Assembly: GCA_016926135.1 (NCBI GenBank)
Contig: JAFGPH010000554.1
Coordinates: 1 to 6,635, forward strand
Source: Deltaproteobacteria bacterium
GTDB lineage: Bacteria; Desulfobacterota; DSM-4660; Desulfatiglandales; HGW-15
Length of the DNA: 6,635 nt
Direction of reading: 5' to 3'
How positions within the stretch are numbered: the first letter of the stretch is position 1; every line of letters begins with the position of its first letter. Below are positions 1 to 6,089 of this stretch, piece after piece. The translations under genes and the position numbers were made by a program. Under the pieces are notes generated by a model. The model was not told the DNA's origin. It made no database searches and saw only the letters and a program-made list of their open reading frames with translations.

Positions 1-756
1 GTAGAGCCCCTGAGCCCCGCCCATGGACAGCCTGAAACAGGTTCGAACCTCGTCGAACACCAGAACTGCGCCATACCTCGTGGCAATCTCTCTCACCCCT
101 TCCAGGAACCCCGGGGCAGGTTCTTCCATCCTCTGGTGGAGGGGATGCCCGAAGGGGGTCATGATGATGGCCGCGGTCTGGTCTCCATATCGGGTCATCA
201 GGTCCTCGAGCTCATGGAGCCGGTTGTAACGGAACTCATGTACATCCTCGTAAAGCTTTCCGGGAATGCCCCCCTTCATCTCCACGCACCAGTCATGCCA
301 GCCGTGGTACCCGCAACGCATGACCTTGATGCGGTTGGTGTAGGCCCGTGCAATGCGGATGCTCGCCGTGGTGGCATCCGATCCGGTCTTCAGGAAGACG
401 CTCATCTCTGCGCACGGCACGAGTTCCCTGAGTTTCCGGGCAAGCTGGTTTTGGTATGTCTGGGTCAGCGTGAAGCAGAAACCCCTGTCCCTGATCTGCC
501 GAATGACGGCCTCATCCACTTCTTCTTCCCTGTAGCCCAGGATGATCGGCCCGTACCCGCAGAGGAAGTCGATGTACTCATTTCCGTCCAGGTCGACCAA
601 TCGGCAGCCCTTGCCGGATTCCAGGAAGATCGGATACTCCCCTTCGATGAAGTCGGTGGGTTTTCGAGCCCCCAGGACCCCGCCCGGAACCAATCCCTTT
701 GCCTCTTCAAAATACTGCAGACTCTTGGCGATGTTCAGCTTCTCAGCGCTTTTCAT
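1..756 (-). CDS. Class-III PLP aminotransferase, glutamate-1-semialdehyde 2,1-aminomutase-like (3' end cut by window)
   Basis: The first 252 residues of a PLP-dependent fold-type I enzyme are present; the reading frame runs off the left edge. It probably transfers or migrates an amino group on a small amino or keto acid in the cytoplasm. Visible motifs are TGSDAT (residues 124-129, phosphate-binding loop, usually SGTEA), GYHGWHDW (149-156, Tyr/His that stack on and near PLP) and VFDEVRT (233-239), where Asp235 should contact the pyridine nitrogen. The PLP-binding lysine lies beyond the window; family members are about 430 residues, so some 175 are missing. The ATG at 756 has a strong AAGGAGG at 763-769. 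It is last of the visible operon, 25 nt after the saccharopine-dehydrogenase-like gene. A true HemL role in tetrapyrrole synthesis is unlikely, since no heme gene is nearby and the motifs deviate. A beta-amino-acid or omega transaminase is equally possible. Confidence 0.92.
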   Translation of the reverse strand, partial: MKSAEKLNIAKSLQYFEEAKGLVPGGVLGARKPTDFIEGEYPIFLESGKGCRLVDLDGNEYIDFLCGYGPIILGYREEEVDEAVIRQIRDRGFCFTLTQTYQNQLARKLRELVPCAEMSVFLKTGSDATTASIRIARAYTNRIKVMRCGYHGWHDWCVEMKGGIPGKLYEDVHEFRYNRLHELEDLMTRYGDQTAAIIMTPFGHPLHQRMEEPAPGFLEGVREIATRYGAVLVFDEVRTCFRLSMGGAQGLY

Positions 757-781
757 GGAGATCCTCCTTCGCCCCCGGCCG

Positions 782-1927
782 CTAGACTTCGAGCATCGAT
801 TGGATCGTTTCCGTCTGATGGATCTTGGCGCCTCTTCGGATCAAGGCACCGAGAAATTTCGCCGGATCAATGCAGCCTTCCGGAGCAACCACCCCCTTCG
901 TCTTGACTTCGCCGGCCTCCAGCATGAGCGCTGCGATCGAGGCGGGAAGACCGGTTCCCGGCGCCATCCTGCCCACGATGTCGGCCGTGTAGGTCACCCG
1001 CTTGCCTCCTCTCTCCCCCTTCACAATGACTTTGAGTCCGGAGGCGGCGGGTCCGTTGTCCCGGCCCTTGGGGATGGTATCCCAGAGCTTCAGGGTGAGG
1101 TCATAGGGCACGACCTTTGTGCCCCTGATCTCAACGGCTTCAGTACCGAGGAAGCCCGTCTCTTTTTGCTCCCGGATCAGCTCATCCACCCATCCCGGGA
1201 TCAGCGCCCCCTTGATCACCACCTTCTTCACTCCTTCAATGTAGCGGGGTATGGTGATGGGCTGCGGATGGCCCACATAGCGGACCTTGCAGACGCCCAG
1301 CGGTTCAAGGAAGGTGGCGATCTCCTCGCCTGTGCCGCCCTCCACATATTCCAGCTTTCCGTCCAGGTACTGAGGAATTCTCCCCGTGACCATGTGAAGG
1401 CTGTGGTCCCAGGCGGCGCCCGCGAGCTCGGCAATGCTCACCACCCAGAACAGGTGTATCTCGTCAACGCGGTCCAGTTGATTTGCATACCATTTGACCA
1501 GCACGTTGTTCGTTCCCGGATCCGAGCCCATCCCCGTCAGAACGGTGACCCCCGCCTCCTTCGCCGCTAGATCAATGGCAGCGTCCGAAAAGAGGATGGG
1601 GACAGCTTCGTAGTCGTCGCAGATGTCGATGTAGTGGACCTTCGCCTCCACCGCTGCCCGGGCGACCGCCACGGCCGTCTTGTAAAAGGGCCCCGCGCAG
1701 TTGATGACCACATCGACCTCCCGGATCGCGCCGACCAGCCCGGCGTGATCGTTCACGTCGATTTTCCGGAGCGACACCTTCTCGCTGGCCCGCAGCTTGT
1801 CCTGCACCCTGGCGGGGTCCGTGTTGATGTCACCGAGAATGACTGCGCGGATCTGCTCTTGCTTGATGAGGTCGCGGGCGACCCCCTGGCCCATGCCGCC
1901 GGTTCCACCCAATACCAATACCCGCAT
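782..1927 (-). CDS. Saccharopine dehydrogenase / L-lysine dehydrogenase-like NAD(P)-dependent oxidoreductase
   Basis: A 381-residue cytoplasmic oxidoreductase of the saccharopine reductase-like family, probably acting on an amino or imino acid. The N-terminal Rossmann fold shows GGTGGMG (7-13), and Asp33 at the end of beta-2 suggests NAD(H) preference. Family signatures are CAGPFY (77-82), HYIDICDD (98-105), GMGSDPGTNN (132-141) and the C-terminal TGLPASIAALML to GVVAPEGCIDP stretch (325-355). Length matches the roughly 370-390-residue lysine 6-dehydrogenase type rather than the larger fungal saccharopine reductases. Two ATGs compete, 1933 and 1927. The AGGAG at 1934-1938 directly abuts the first but is 6 nt from the second, so 1927 is preferred; the alternative adds two residues (MN). 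It lies 56 nt after the molybdopterin subunit and 25 nt before the aminotransferase. The substrate is unknown; an amine or amino-acid dehydrogenase feeding or fed by the aminotransferase is an inference. Confidence 0.9.
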   Translation of the reverse strand: MRVLVLGGTGGMGQGVARDLIKQEQIRAVILGDINTDPARVQDKLRASEKVSLRKIDVNDHAGLVGAIREVDVVINCAGPFYKTAVAVARAAVEAKVHYIDICDDYEAVPILFSDAAIDLAAKEAGVTVLTGMGSDPGTNNVLVKWYANQLDRVDEIHLFWVVSIAELAGAAWDHSLHMVTGRIPQYLDGKLEYVEGGTGEEIATFLEPLGVCKVRYVGHPQPITIPRYIEGVKKVVIKGALIPGWVDELIREQKETGFLGTEAVEIRGTKVVPYDLTLKLWDTIPKGRDNGPAASGLKVIVKGERGGKRVTYTADIVGRMAPGTGLPASIAALMLEAGEVKTKGVVAPEGCIDPAKFLGALIRRGAKIHQTETIQSMLEV

Positions 1928-1933
1928 GTTCAT

Positions 1934-1938
1934 CTCCT
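1934..1938 (-). promoter_or_regulatory. Ribosome binding site deciding the 1927 start
   Basis: AGGAG on the minus strand, 0 nt from the ATG at 1933 and 6 nt from the ATG at 1927. Only the second spacing is normal for translation initiation. Confidence 0.7.
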
Positions 1939-1963
1939 ACTCTGCGTTTCCGTTTTTGAGAGA

Positions 1964-1982
1964 TTTGCCTTGCATCGGCAAA
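1964..1982 (-). other. Intercistronic hairpin just after the molybdopterin-subunit stop codon
   Basis: On the minus strand TTTGCC, a 7-nt loop, and GGCAAA form a perfect 6-bp stem starting one base after the TAG stop at 1984-1986. No T-tract follows (TCTCTCAAAAA), so it is not a convincing terminator. It could be an mRNA-stability or processing element that sets different levels for the enzyme subunits and the two downstream genes. The stem is short, and a chance occurrence is possible. Confidence 0.35.
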
Positions 1983-1983
1983 A

Positions 1984-4260
1984 CTATTGGTTCTCTTTTT
2001 CCTCCATAGCCTGAAGGACCTTCTCAGGGGTAAAAGGGGCTTCCTTGGGACATATCCCAAGCGCGTCGTGGACGGCACAGGCAATAGCGCTGTACATGGA
2101 GATGGAAATAGACAGGCTGCCCTCCTTGGCCCCGAATGGACCATAGGGGTCATTGGAGGCCACGACGATGGGCTCTATGGGAGGCACATCCAGTGCGGTG
2201 GGGAACCAGTAGTCCAGGTGGTTGGCATTCAGGTTTTTTCCCTCGTGCCAGAGGATACGCTCCAAAAGACCCCCGTAGATGCCCGAACCGACTGCCGCCC
2301 GCTGGATTTGCTGCTCCACGGCCATCAGGTTTATGGGGTATCCGCAGTCGTGGGCGGCTATCATGCGAAAGACCTTCACCTTCCCTGTCTCCCTGTCTAC
2401 CTCGACCTCGGCGACACTGCACCCGTACGAGTAGGTGGTGGCGAATTGTCCCTTGGGATGGCTCACCCACTCCCGGCTGTTATCGATCTGCGGCCAGCGG
2501 TAGCCTCGACCCATGATGGTGATGTTGTTTGCCAAGGCATGGATGACCACCTGGCGTATGGGCACGCTCTTTTCAGAACCGCCCTTGACATAAATATTTC
2601 CGTCGCTTGCCTCCAAATCCTCCGGTGTTGCATCCAGCATCCTCGCCGCCACCTCGAAGATCTGCCTCTTGGCATCGGCCGCCGCCTCCTTCACGGCTCC
2701 CCCGGAGATGAGCGTGGCTGCCTGGGAATAGGCGCCCGGGTCCAGCGGACAGATACCCGTGTCTGCCGAGACCAGGCTTACCTTATTCAGAGGGAGCCCC
2801 AGTTCCTCGGCCGCAATCTGAATCACCATGCTTTCGTTGCCCTGGCCGTTATCCACAACCCCGGAAATGATCGTTGCGTCCGCGTCCTCGTTAAACTTGA
2901 TGAAAGCGGATGAACCCCCTCGAATGCCCATAGGAAACCCGGTCATGACGGACCCACAGGCCATGCCGATCCCCCGGCCGGAAGGCAATTTCCCCCTTTT
3001 TTCTTTCCACCCCGCCTTCTCCGTGGCCTTCTCAATACATTCACGAAGGCCGCAGGAGGTGATCCTGGCTGCCGTGACGGTGGTGGAGCCTGCGGTCATG
3101 GCGTTTTTCAGCCTTATTTCCATGGGGTCCATCCCCAGTTTCTCGGCCGCCCGATCCAGGTGCAATTCAATGGGAATGTGGAAGGCCCGGTTTTGCTCCG
3201 GGTGCATGCCGCGTGGGGGCTTGTTGGTATAGACACGGCAACCGTTGTACCTGAAATTCCTCAAGGAATAGGTGGTTTCCATCTCCATATAGGGTACGGA
3301 TACCGCAATGGGCCCGGTGCTCGCATAAGCACCGCCGTCCAGAATCGATTGGATATCGGCCACCGTCCAGGTGCCGTCCTTTCTAAAGCCCATCTTGAGG
3401 CGGGTGATCCAGGCAACCTCCTGCCGGATACAGTTACAGTTTTCCTCGCGGTCATAAACGAGCTTGACCGGCCGCCCGGCCTTTCGGGAGAGAAGGCAGG
3501 CGATGAGGTCCGCAGGGGATACCTCTGATCTTCCTCCAAAGGCGCCCCCGATGTAGACACGATGCACCCTTACCTTCGAGGTGGGCATGCCCAGGGCACT
3601 GCTCAGCGGTCGAGCCTTCATGTGAGGCCCTGCATTGGGACACCAGATGTCCACTCCGGTCGAATCAAACTTGGCCAAAACGGCATATGGCTCCGTCTGG
3701 CCGTAGTTCTGCTCCGGGGCTCTAAAATCCCCCTCCAGGACCAGGTCGGCCTCGGCAAAGGCCTTGTCCACCTCGCCCTCATCCACTCTCACTTGAACGC
3801 AGATATTTCCTGGCTTGTCTTCGTGGACGAGAGGCGCCCCTTCCTTTATGGCTTCCTCAGGATCGAAAACGGCCGGCAGGGGTTCATACTCCACCCGGAT
3901 CAATTCCAGGGCCTCCTGCGCTATCTCTTCATGGATGGCGGCCACTGCAGCGACATCCTGTCCAAAATAGCGCACCCTGTCGATCGGCAGGAGCTGGTAG
4001 TCCCGGGTGTAGGGAAACACACCCCACTTGAAGGGCTTGGCATCTCTGCGGCCCGTGATGACCGCTTTGACTCCGGGAAGCGCCTCAGCCTTGCCGGTAT
4101 TGATGTTCAGGATTCGGGCGTGGGGGTAGGGGCTTCTCAATACCTTGCCGCAGAGCATTCCGGGCAGACAGAGATCAGCGGTGAATTTCGCTTCCCCGCG
4201 TACCTTTTCCACCGAATCGGTCCGAGGGACCCTTTTTCCTACGAGAGCGTATTCCGGCAT
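1984..4260 (-). CDS. Xanthine dehydrogenase-family molybdopterin-binding subunit (4-hydroxybenzoyl-CoA reductase alpha-like, divergent active site)
   Basis: A 758-residue large subunit that should hold the Mo-pterin cofactor and the substrate site. The N-terminal aldehyde oxidase a/b hammerhead domain covers about residues 15-130 (VEKVRGEAKFTADL; LEGDFRAPEQ and QTEPYAV lead into the Mo domain). Mo-domain motifs are GGAFGGR (238-244), DNGQGNE (470-476), GAYSQAAT (509-516), HDCGYPIN (637-644) and GPFGAKE (707-713). Several loops are atypical. The usual RGFG region reads RGMHPEQNRAF (350-360), the QIEGG loop reads QIQRA (651-655), and the GAKxxxE catalytic Glu position is Leu716. The ATG at 4260 is chosen because the protein then begins like family members. 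A longer in-frame ORF reaching 4371 would only add residues translated from within the upstream iron-sulfur gene. A GGGGG-containing RBS (4266-4270) overlaps that gene's end, and the gap is 1 nt, suggesting translational coupling. The substrate is unknown. Confidence 0.94.
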   Translation of the reverse strand: MPEYALVGKRVPRTDSVEKVRGEAKFTADLCLPGMLCGKVLRSPYPHARILNINTGKAEALPGVKAVITGRRDAKPFKWGVFPYTRDYQLLPIDRVRYFGQDVAAVAAIHEEIAQEALELIRVEYEPLPAVFDPEEAIKEGAPLVHEDKPGNICVQVRVDEGEVDKAFAEADLVLEGDFRAPEQNYGQTEPYAVLAKFDSTGVDIWCPNAGPHMKARPLSSALGMPTSKVRVHRVYIGGAFGGRSEVSPADLIACLLSRKAGRPVKLVYDREENCNCIRQEVAWITRLKMGFRKDGTWTVADIQSILDGGAYASTGPIAVSVPYMEMETTYSLRNFRYNGCRVYTNKPPRGMHPEQNRAFHIPIELHLDRAAEKLGMDPMEIRLKNAMTAGSTTVTAARITSCGLRECIEKATEKAGWKEKRGKLPSGRGIGMACGSVMTGFPMGIRGGSSAFIKFNEDADATIISGVVDNGQGNESMVIQIAAEELGLPLNKVSLVSADTGICPLDPGAYSQAATLISGGAVKEAAADAKRQIFEVAARMLDATPEDLEASDGNIYVKGGSEKSVPIRQVVIHALANNITIMGRGYRWPQIDNSREWVSHPKGQFATTYSYGCSVAEVEVDRETGKVKVFRMIAAHDCGYPINLMAVEQQIQRAAVGSGIYGGLLERILWHEGKNLNANHLDYWFPTALDVPPIEPIVVASNDPYGPFGAKEGSLSISISMYSAIACAVHDALGICPKEAPFTPEKVLQAMEEKENQ

Positions 4261-4261
4261 T

Positions 4262-4738
4262 TTATCCCCCTTTTGCCCGTTGAGCGGCTGAAGCAATCGC
4301 CTCTGCGATCTTGGTATAACCTGTGCAGCGGCATAGATTACCCGATACAGCTTCTCTGATCTCCCTTTCACCGGGGCTGGGGTTCGCGTCGAGCAGGGCC
4401 TTTGCAGTGAGGATCATGCCCGGGGTGCAAAAACCGCATTGAACAGCCCCGTGATGCACAAAGGCTTCCTGCACGGGATGCAATTCCTCTGCGCCGGACA
4501 GCCCCTCGATGGTCACGACCTTTTTGCCCTCAGCCTCCGCAGCCAGAACAAGGCATGAGCGAACGGCTTTCCCATCCAGGAGAACGGTGCAGGCCCCGCA
4601 AGTACCGTCCTCGCACCCGCACTTCGTCCCGGTGAGTTGGAGATCTTCCCGGATGACCTCCAAAAGGGTCCTCTGAGATGAAATTTCGAGATTTTCGACT
4701 TGCCCGTTGACATGGAGTGATACTTGAATTCTTCCCAT
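4262..4738 (-). CDS. Two-[2Fe-2S] iron-sulfur subunit of the molybdenum enzyme
   Basis: The 158-residue small subunit passes electrons between the FAD subunit and the Mo site. The N-terminal plant-ferredoxin-like domain binds one cluster through Cys40, Cys42, Cys47 and Cys50 ([15 protein letters not shown]), with Cys62 also conserved. The C-terminal four-helix domain binds the Mo-proximal cluster through Cys101, Cys104, Cys136 and Cys138 ([18 protein letters not shown]). Gln100, which normally lies near the pterin, is present. Length and every motif match the family, including 4-hydroxybenzoyl-CoA reductase gamma, CO dehydrogenase small subunit and XdhC-type proteins. The ATG at 4738 has GAGGAG at 4743-4748, 4 nt away. 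It lies 46 nt after the FAD subunit and 1 nt before the molybdopterin subunit. Unlike the large subunit, it shows no degeneration. Confidence 0.97.
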   Translation of the reverse strand: MGRIQVSLHVNGQVENLEISSQRTLLEVIREDLQLTGTKCGCEDGTCGACTVLLDGKAVRSCLVLAAEAEGKKVVTIEGLSGAEELHPVQEAFVHHGAVQCGFCTPGMILTAKALLDANPSPGEREIREAVSGNLCRCTGYTKIAEAIASAAQRAKGG

Positions 4739-4784
4739 GGTTCTCCTCGATCCGGATCAGACGTCGACTCCAAGGTTCAGAAGA

Positions 4785-5792
4785 TCAATGAGACCTCGCC
4801 TCGGGACTCAGCGCAAGTGCCCGGCGCAGGGCCCGTTCCGCAAGGACTGCCGCCATCTTCCTGCGGTAGCCTGCATCCATGGCCAGATTCCCCGCCGGGT
4901 GGGCCTTCTCCAAGACTGCCCTGGACAGCTCCGGGAGTTCGACATCCTCCAGACGCCGGCCTTCCAGGAGACCTGCTGCCTTGCCCACCTCGGACGGGGA
5001 AGATCCGACCCCTCCCAGCACCATCCTGGCCTGCTCGATATTGCCGCCCGGGTTCGTCTTTACAACAACGGCTACGCCGGCCAGCGGATAGTCCATCCCT
5101 TCCCGCACCCGTAGTTTCTCGTAAGCGCCGGCCACCCCGGGACCTGCAGGCGGAATCCGGACTTCCACCAGGATCTCGTCAGGCTTGAGAACGTTGGGCT
5201 TTTCTCCTCTCCCGGTGAAGAACTCAGCCAGGGGAATGATTTTCTCCCCCTTCGCAGAGGCGATTCTGACTTCCGCTCCAAGCGCCATCAGAACCGGACC
5301 CAGATCCCCCTGGTAAACCGCCTGGCAACGCCGTCCCTTGGGCACTGCGTTGCACAGATCCCCCCCCCGCTTAAAGCAGTCCTTCAAGCCGCTTCTCCAG
5401 AATTCCGATTGATTGTGATACATGCACCGGGTGTCCAGACAGAGGTTCCCTCCGATGGTGGCCTTGCGGCGGATGGGAGGCACAGCAACCAGTCGGGCCG
5501 CCTGGGCCAGGAGGGCACATGCCTTCAGGACCTGCGGGGAGTTCTCCAGGGTCTCCAGGGTGACCATGGAGCCGATCGAAAGCCCGCCGCGCTCGTCCAG
5601 AGCCACAGCGTCGAGCACGCCAAGCCCCTTCAGCCCAATGACAACGGCCGGTTTGCTGAGCCTGTAGTGAAGCAGAACCGTAAGGGCGGTACCCCCGGCC
5701 AGAACCGCTGTATTCCCTTGGGACTTTCCGAGGATGGAGCAAACCTCTTCTACGGAGCGCGGTTGAACCAGATCAAATGCAGGCAGTCTCAT
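4785..5792 (-). CDS. FAD-binding subunit with inserted [4Fe-4S] loop, 4-hydroxybenzoyl-CoA reductase beta-like
   Basis: The 335-residue medium subunit of the molybdenum enzyme. The FAD-binding fold (vanillyl-alcohol-oxidase/PCMH type) shows AGGTAL (32-37) and ATIGGNL (111-117), followed by the CO-dehydrogenase flavoprotein C-terminal domain (about 220-328). Between them is a loop with Cys123, Cys139, Cys147 and Cys156 (LDTRC, KDCFKRGGDLC, GRRC). Ordinary xanthine dehydrogenases lack this loop; in 4-hydroxybenzoyl-CoA reductase it carries an extra [4Fe-4S] cluster that accepts low-potential electrons, typically from ferredoxin. The ATG at 5792 is preferred because of GGAGG 6 nt upstream and because relatives begin M-R-L-P-x-F. 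An in-frame GTG at 5846 would add 18 residues but has no good RBS. It is the first gene of the operon, about 140 nt downstream of the predicted promoter. The codons for residues 142-145 contain a run of nine G. Confidence 0.95.
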   Translation of the reverse strand: MRLPAFDLVQPRSVEEVCSILGKSQGNTAVLAGGTALTVLLHYRLSKPAVVIGLKGLGVLDAVALDERGGLSIGSMVTLETLENSPQVLKACALLAQAARLVAVPPIRRKATIGGNLCLDTRCMYHNQSEFWRSGLKDCFKRGGDLCNAVPKGRRCQAVYQGDLGPVLMALGAEVRIASAKGEKIIPLAEFFTGRGEKPNVLKPDEILVEVRIPPAGPGVAGAYEKLRVREGMDYPLAGVAVVVKTNPGGNIEQARMVLGGVGSSPSEVGKAAGLLEGRRLEDVELPELSRAVLEKAHPAGNLAMDAGYRRKMAAVLAERALRRALALSPEARSH

Positions 5793-5931
5793 TTCACCCC
5801 TCCCGCTCTCATTCTCCACCAGGATCTTTGCCTGGGTCTTCCTCACGCCCGCACGATGCTCAGGTCATTGGTTTTTGAACAGAGGAGCCGGTCTCTCTCC
5901 CTGACGGTGCACCATTGCAAGGGTGATAGGA
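5793..5931 (-). other. 5' leader of the molybdenum-enzyme operon, no gene seen
   Basis: About 140 nt separate the predicted transcription start (near 5932) from the first gene. It contains the RBS and one weak hairpin (CCAGG, 7-nt loop, CCTGG; 5819-5835). I recognise no riboswitch, molybdenum-cofactor RNA motif or leader peptide. A 61-codon ORF crossing this region (5843-6028) starts upstream of the promoter and resembles nothing, so it is not called. Confidence 0.4.
5799..5803 (-). promoter_or_regulatory. Ribosome binding site deciding the 5792 start
   Basis: GGAGG on the minus strand, within GGGAGGGGTGAA, sits 6 nt before the ATG at 5792. The competing GTG at 5846 has no comparable purine-rich site in front of it. 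Confidence 0.75.
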
Positions 5932-5938
5932 TTGTGTT

Positions 5939-5953
5939 TGTATACTGTATACA
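5939..5953. promoter_or_regulatory. Palindromic operator candidate overlapping the -10 element
   Basis: TGTATACTGTATACA is a perfect 15-bp palindrome around the central base 5946. It can also be read as two TGTATAC units repeated 7 bp apart, the second forming the 8-bp palindrome TGTATACA (5946-5953). Sites with a TGTATACA core resemble those bound by GntR-family regulators, especially the FCD group; this assignment is an inference from the site alone, and no regulator gene lies in the window. Binding here would cover the -10 and part of the spacer, so repression relieved by a pathway metabolite is the simplest model. Confidence 0.6.
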
Positions 5954-5967
5954 TTCTATCGTGTCAA
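5939..5967 (-). promoter_or_regulatory. Sigma-70-type promoter for the molybdenum-enzyme operon
   Basis: On the minus strand there is a perfect -35 hexamer TTGACA (5962-5967), a 17-bp spacer (5945-5961) and TATACA (5939-5944, four of six matches to TATAAT). It points at the FAD-subunit gene and lies just downstream of the terminator of the preceding gene, where a new transcription unit would be expected to begin. The start site should be near 5932. The -10 element is embedded in the palindrome at 5939-5953, so it is probably regulated by repression. Confidence 0.72.
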
Positions 5968-6001
5968 GGGTCTGTGCGGTGAAAAGGCTGTGGAGGATGC
6001 G

Positions 6002-6039
6002 AAAAACCGGCGGAATCCCCTTGGGCATGGGGCCGGTTT
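6002..6039 (-). terminator. Intrinsic terminator after the mtnA-like gene
   Basis: On the minus strand AAACCGGC (6032-6039) pairs perfectly with GCCGGTTT (6004-6011), and an inner CCC/GGG stem lies inside with a short asymmetric bulge. The RNA then continues as a U-tract (TTTTT at 6002-6006). It is 50 nt after the stop codon of the mtnA-like gene and some 35 nt before the next promoter, so it separates the two transcription units. The plus strand has no T-tract, so it acts only in this direction. Confidence 0.8.
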
Positions 6040-6089
6040 ACAGGGATCGAACCTGACTCCCTCACGGCCGTAGACCCGGGAATTCGGGA

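Noticed and set aside
38..52. Palindrome GGTTCGAACC resembling a tRNA T loop
   Set aside because: It lies within the codons of the conserved FDEVRTCF motif of the aminotransferase and is explained by coding sequence.
542..1570. Long plus-strand ORF of 342 codons, and similar ones at 136-906, 1987-2913 and 3562-4359
   Set aside because: All lie antisense to well-supported genes, read as low-complexity Pro/Arg/His-rich translations without family motifs, and are expected shadows in GC-rich DNA.
4261..4371. N-terminal extension of the molybdopterin subunit to an ATG at 4371
   Set aside because: The extra 37 residues are translated from inside the iron-sulfur subunit gene and have no family counterpart. 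MPEYALVGKRVPRTD at 4260 is the normal beginning and has its own RBS.
4749..4758. 10-bp palindrome GATCCGGATC between the FAD and iron-sulfur subunit genes
   Set aside because: Short, GC-rich, adjoining an RBS inside a tight operon, with no promoter around it; it is easily a chance occurrence.
1984..5792. Purine-degrading xanthine dehydrogenase
   Set aside because: The [4Fe-4S] loop in the FAD subunit, the altered active-site motifs, and the absence of purine-catabolism neighbours argue against a xanthine substrate.
5793..5846. Upstream GTG start for the FAD subunit, adding 18 residues
   Set aside because: No good RBS precedes it, whereas GGAGG stands 6 nt before the ATG at 5792 and the shorter protein begins like its relatives.
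5843..6028. Small minus-strand ORF (61 codons) upstream of the operon
   Set aside because: It starts within the terminator, runs through the promoter, and has no recognisable motif or convincing RBS.
6041..6058. tRNA T-arm-like sequence on the minus strand (CAGGTTCGATCCCTG)
   Set aside because: The loop TTCGATC and a four-pair stem look like a tRNA T arm, but the following acceptor strand (AAACCGG) has no CCGGTTT partner upstream, and it is instead the 5' arm of the terminator. No D arm or anticodon arm could be fitted, so it is not called a tRNA or attachment site.
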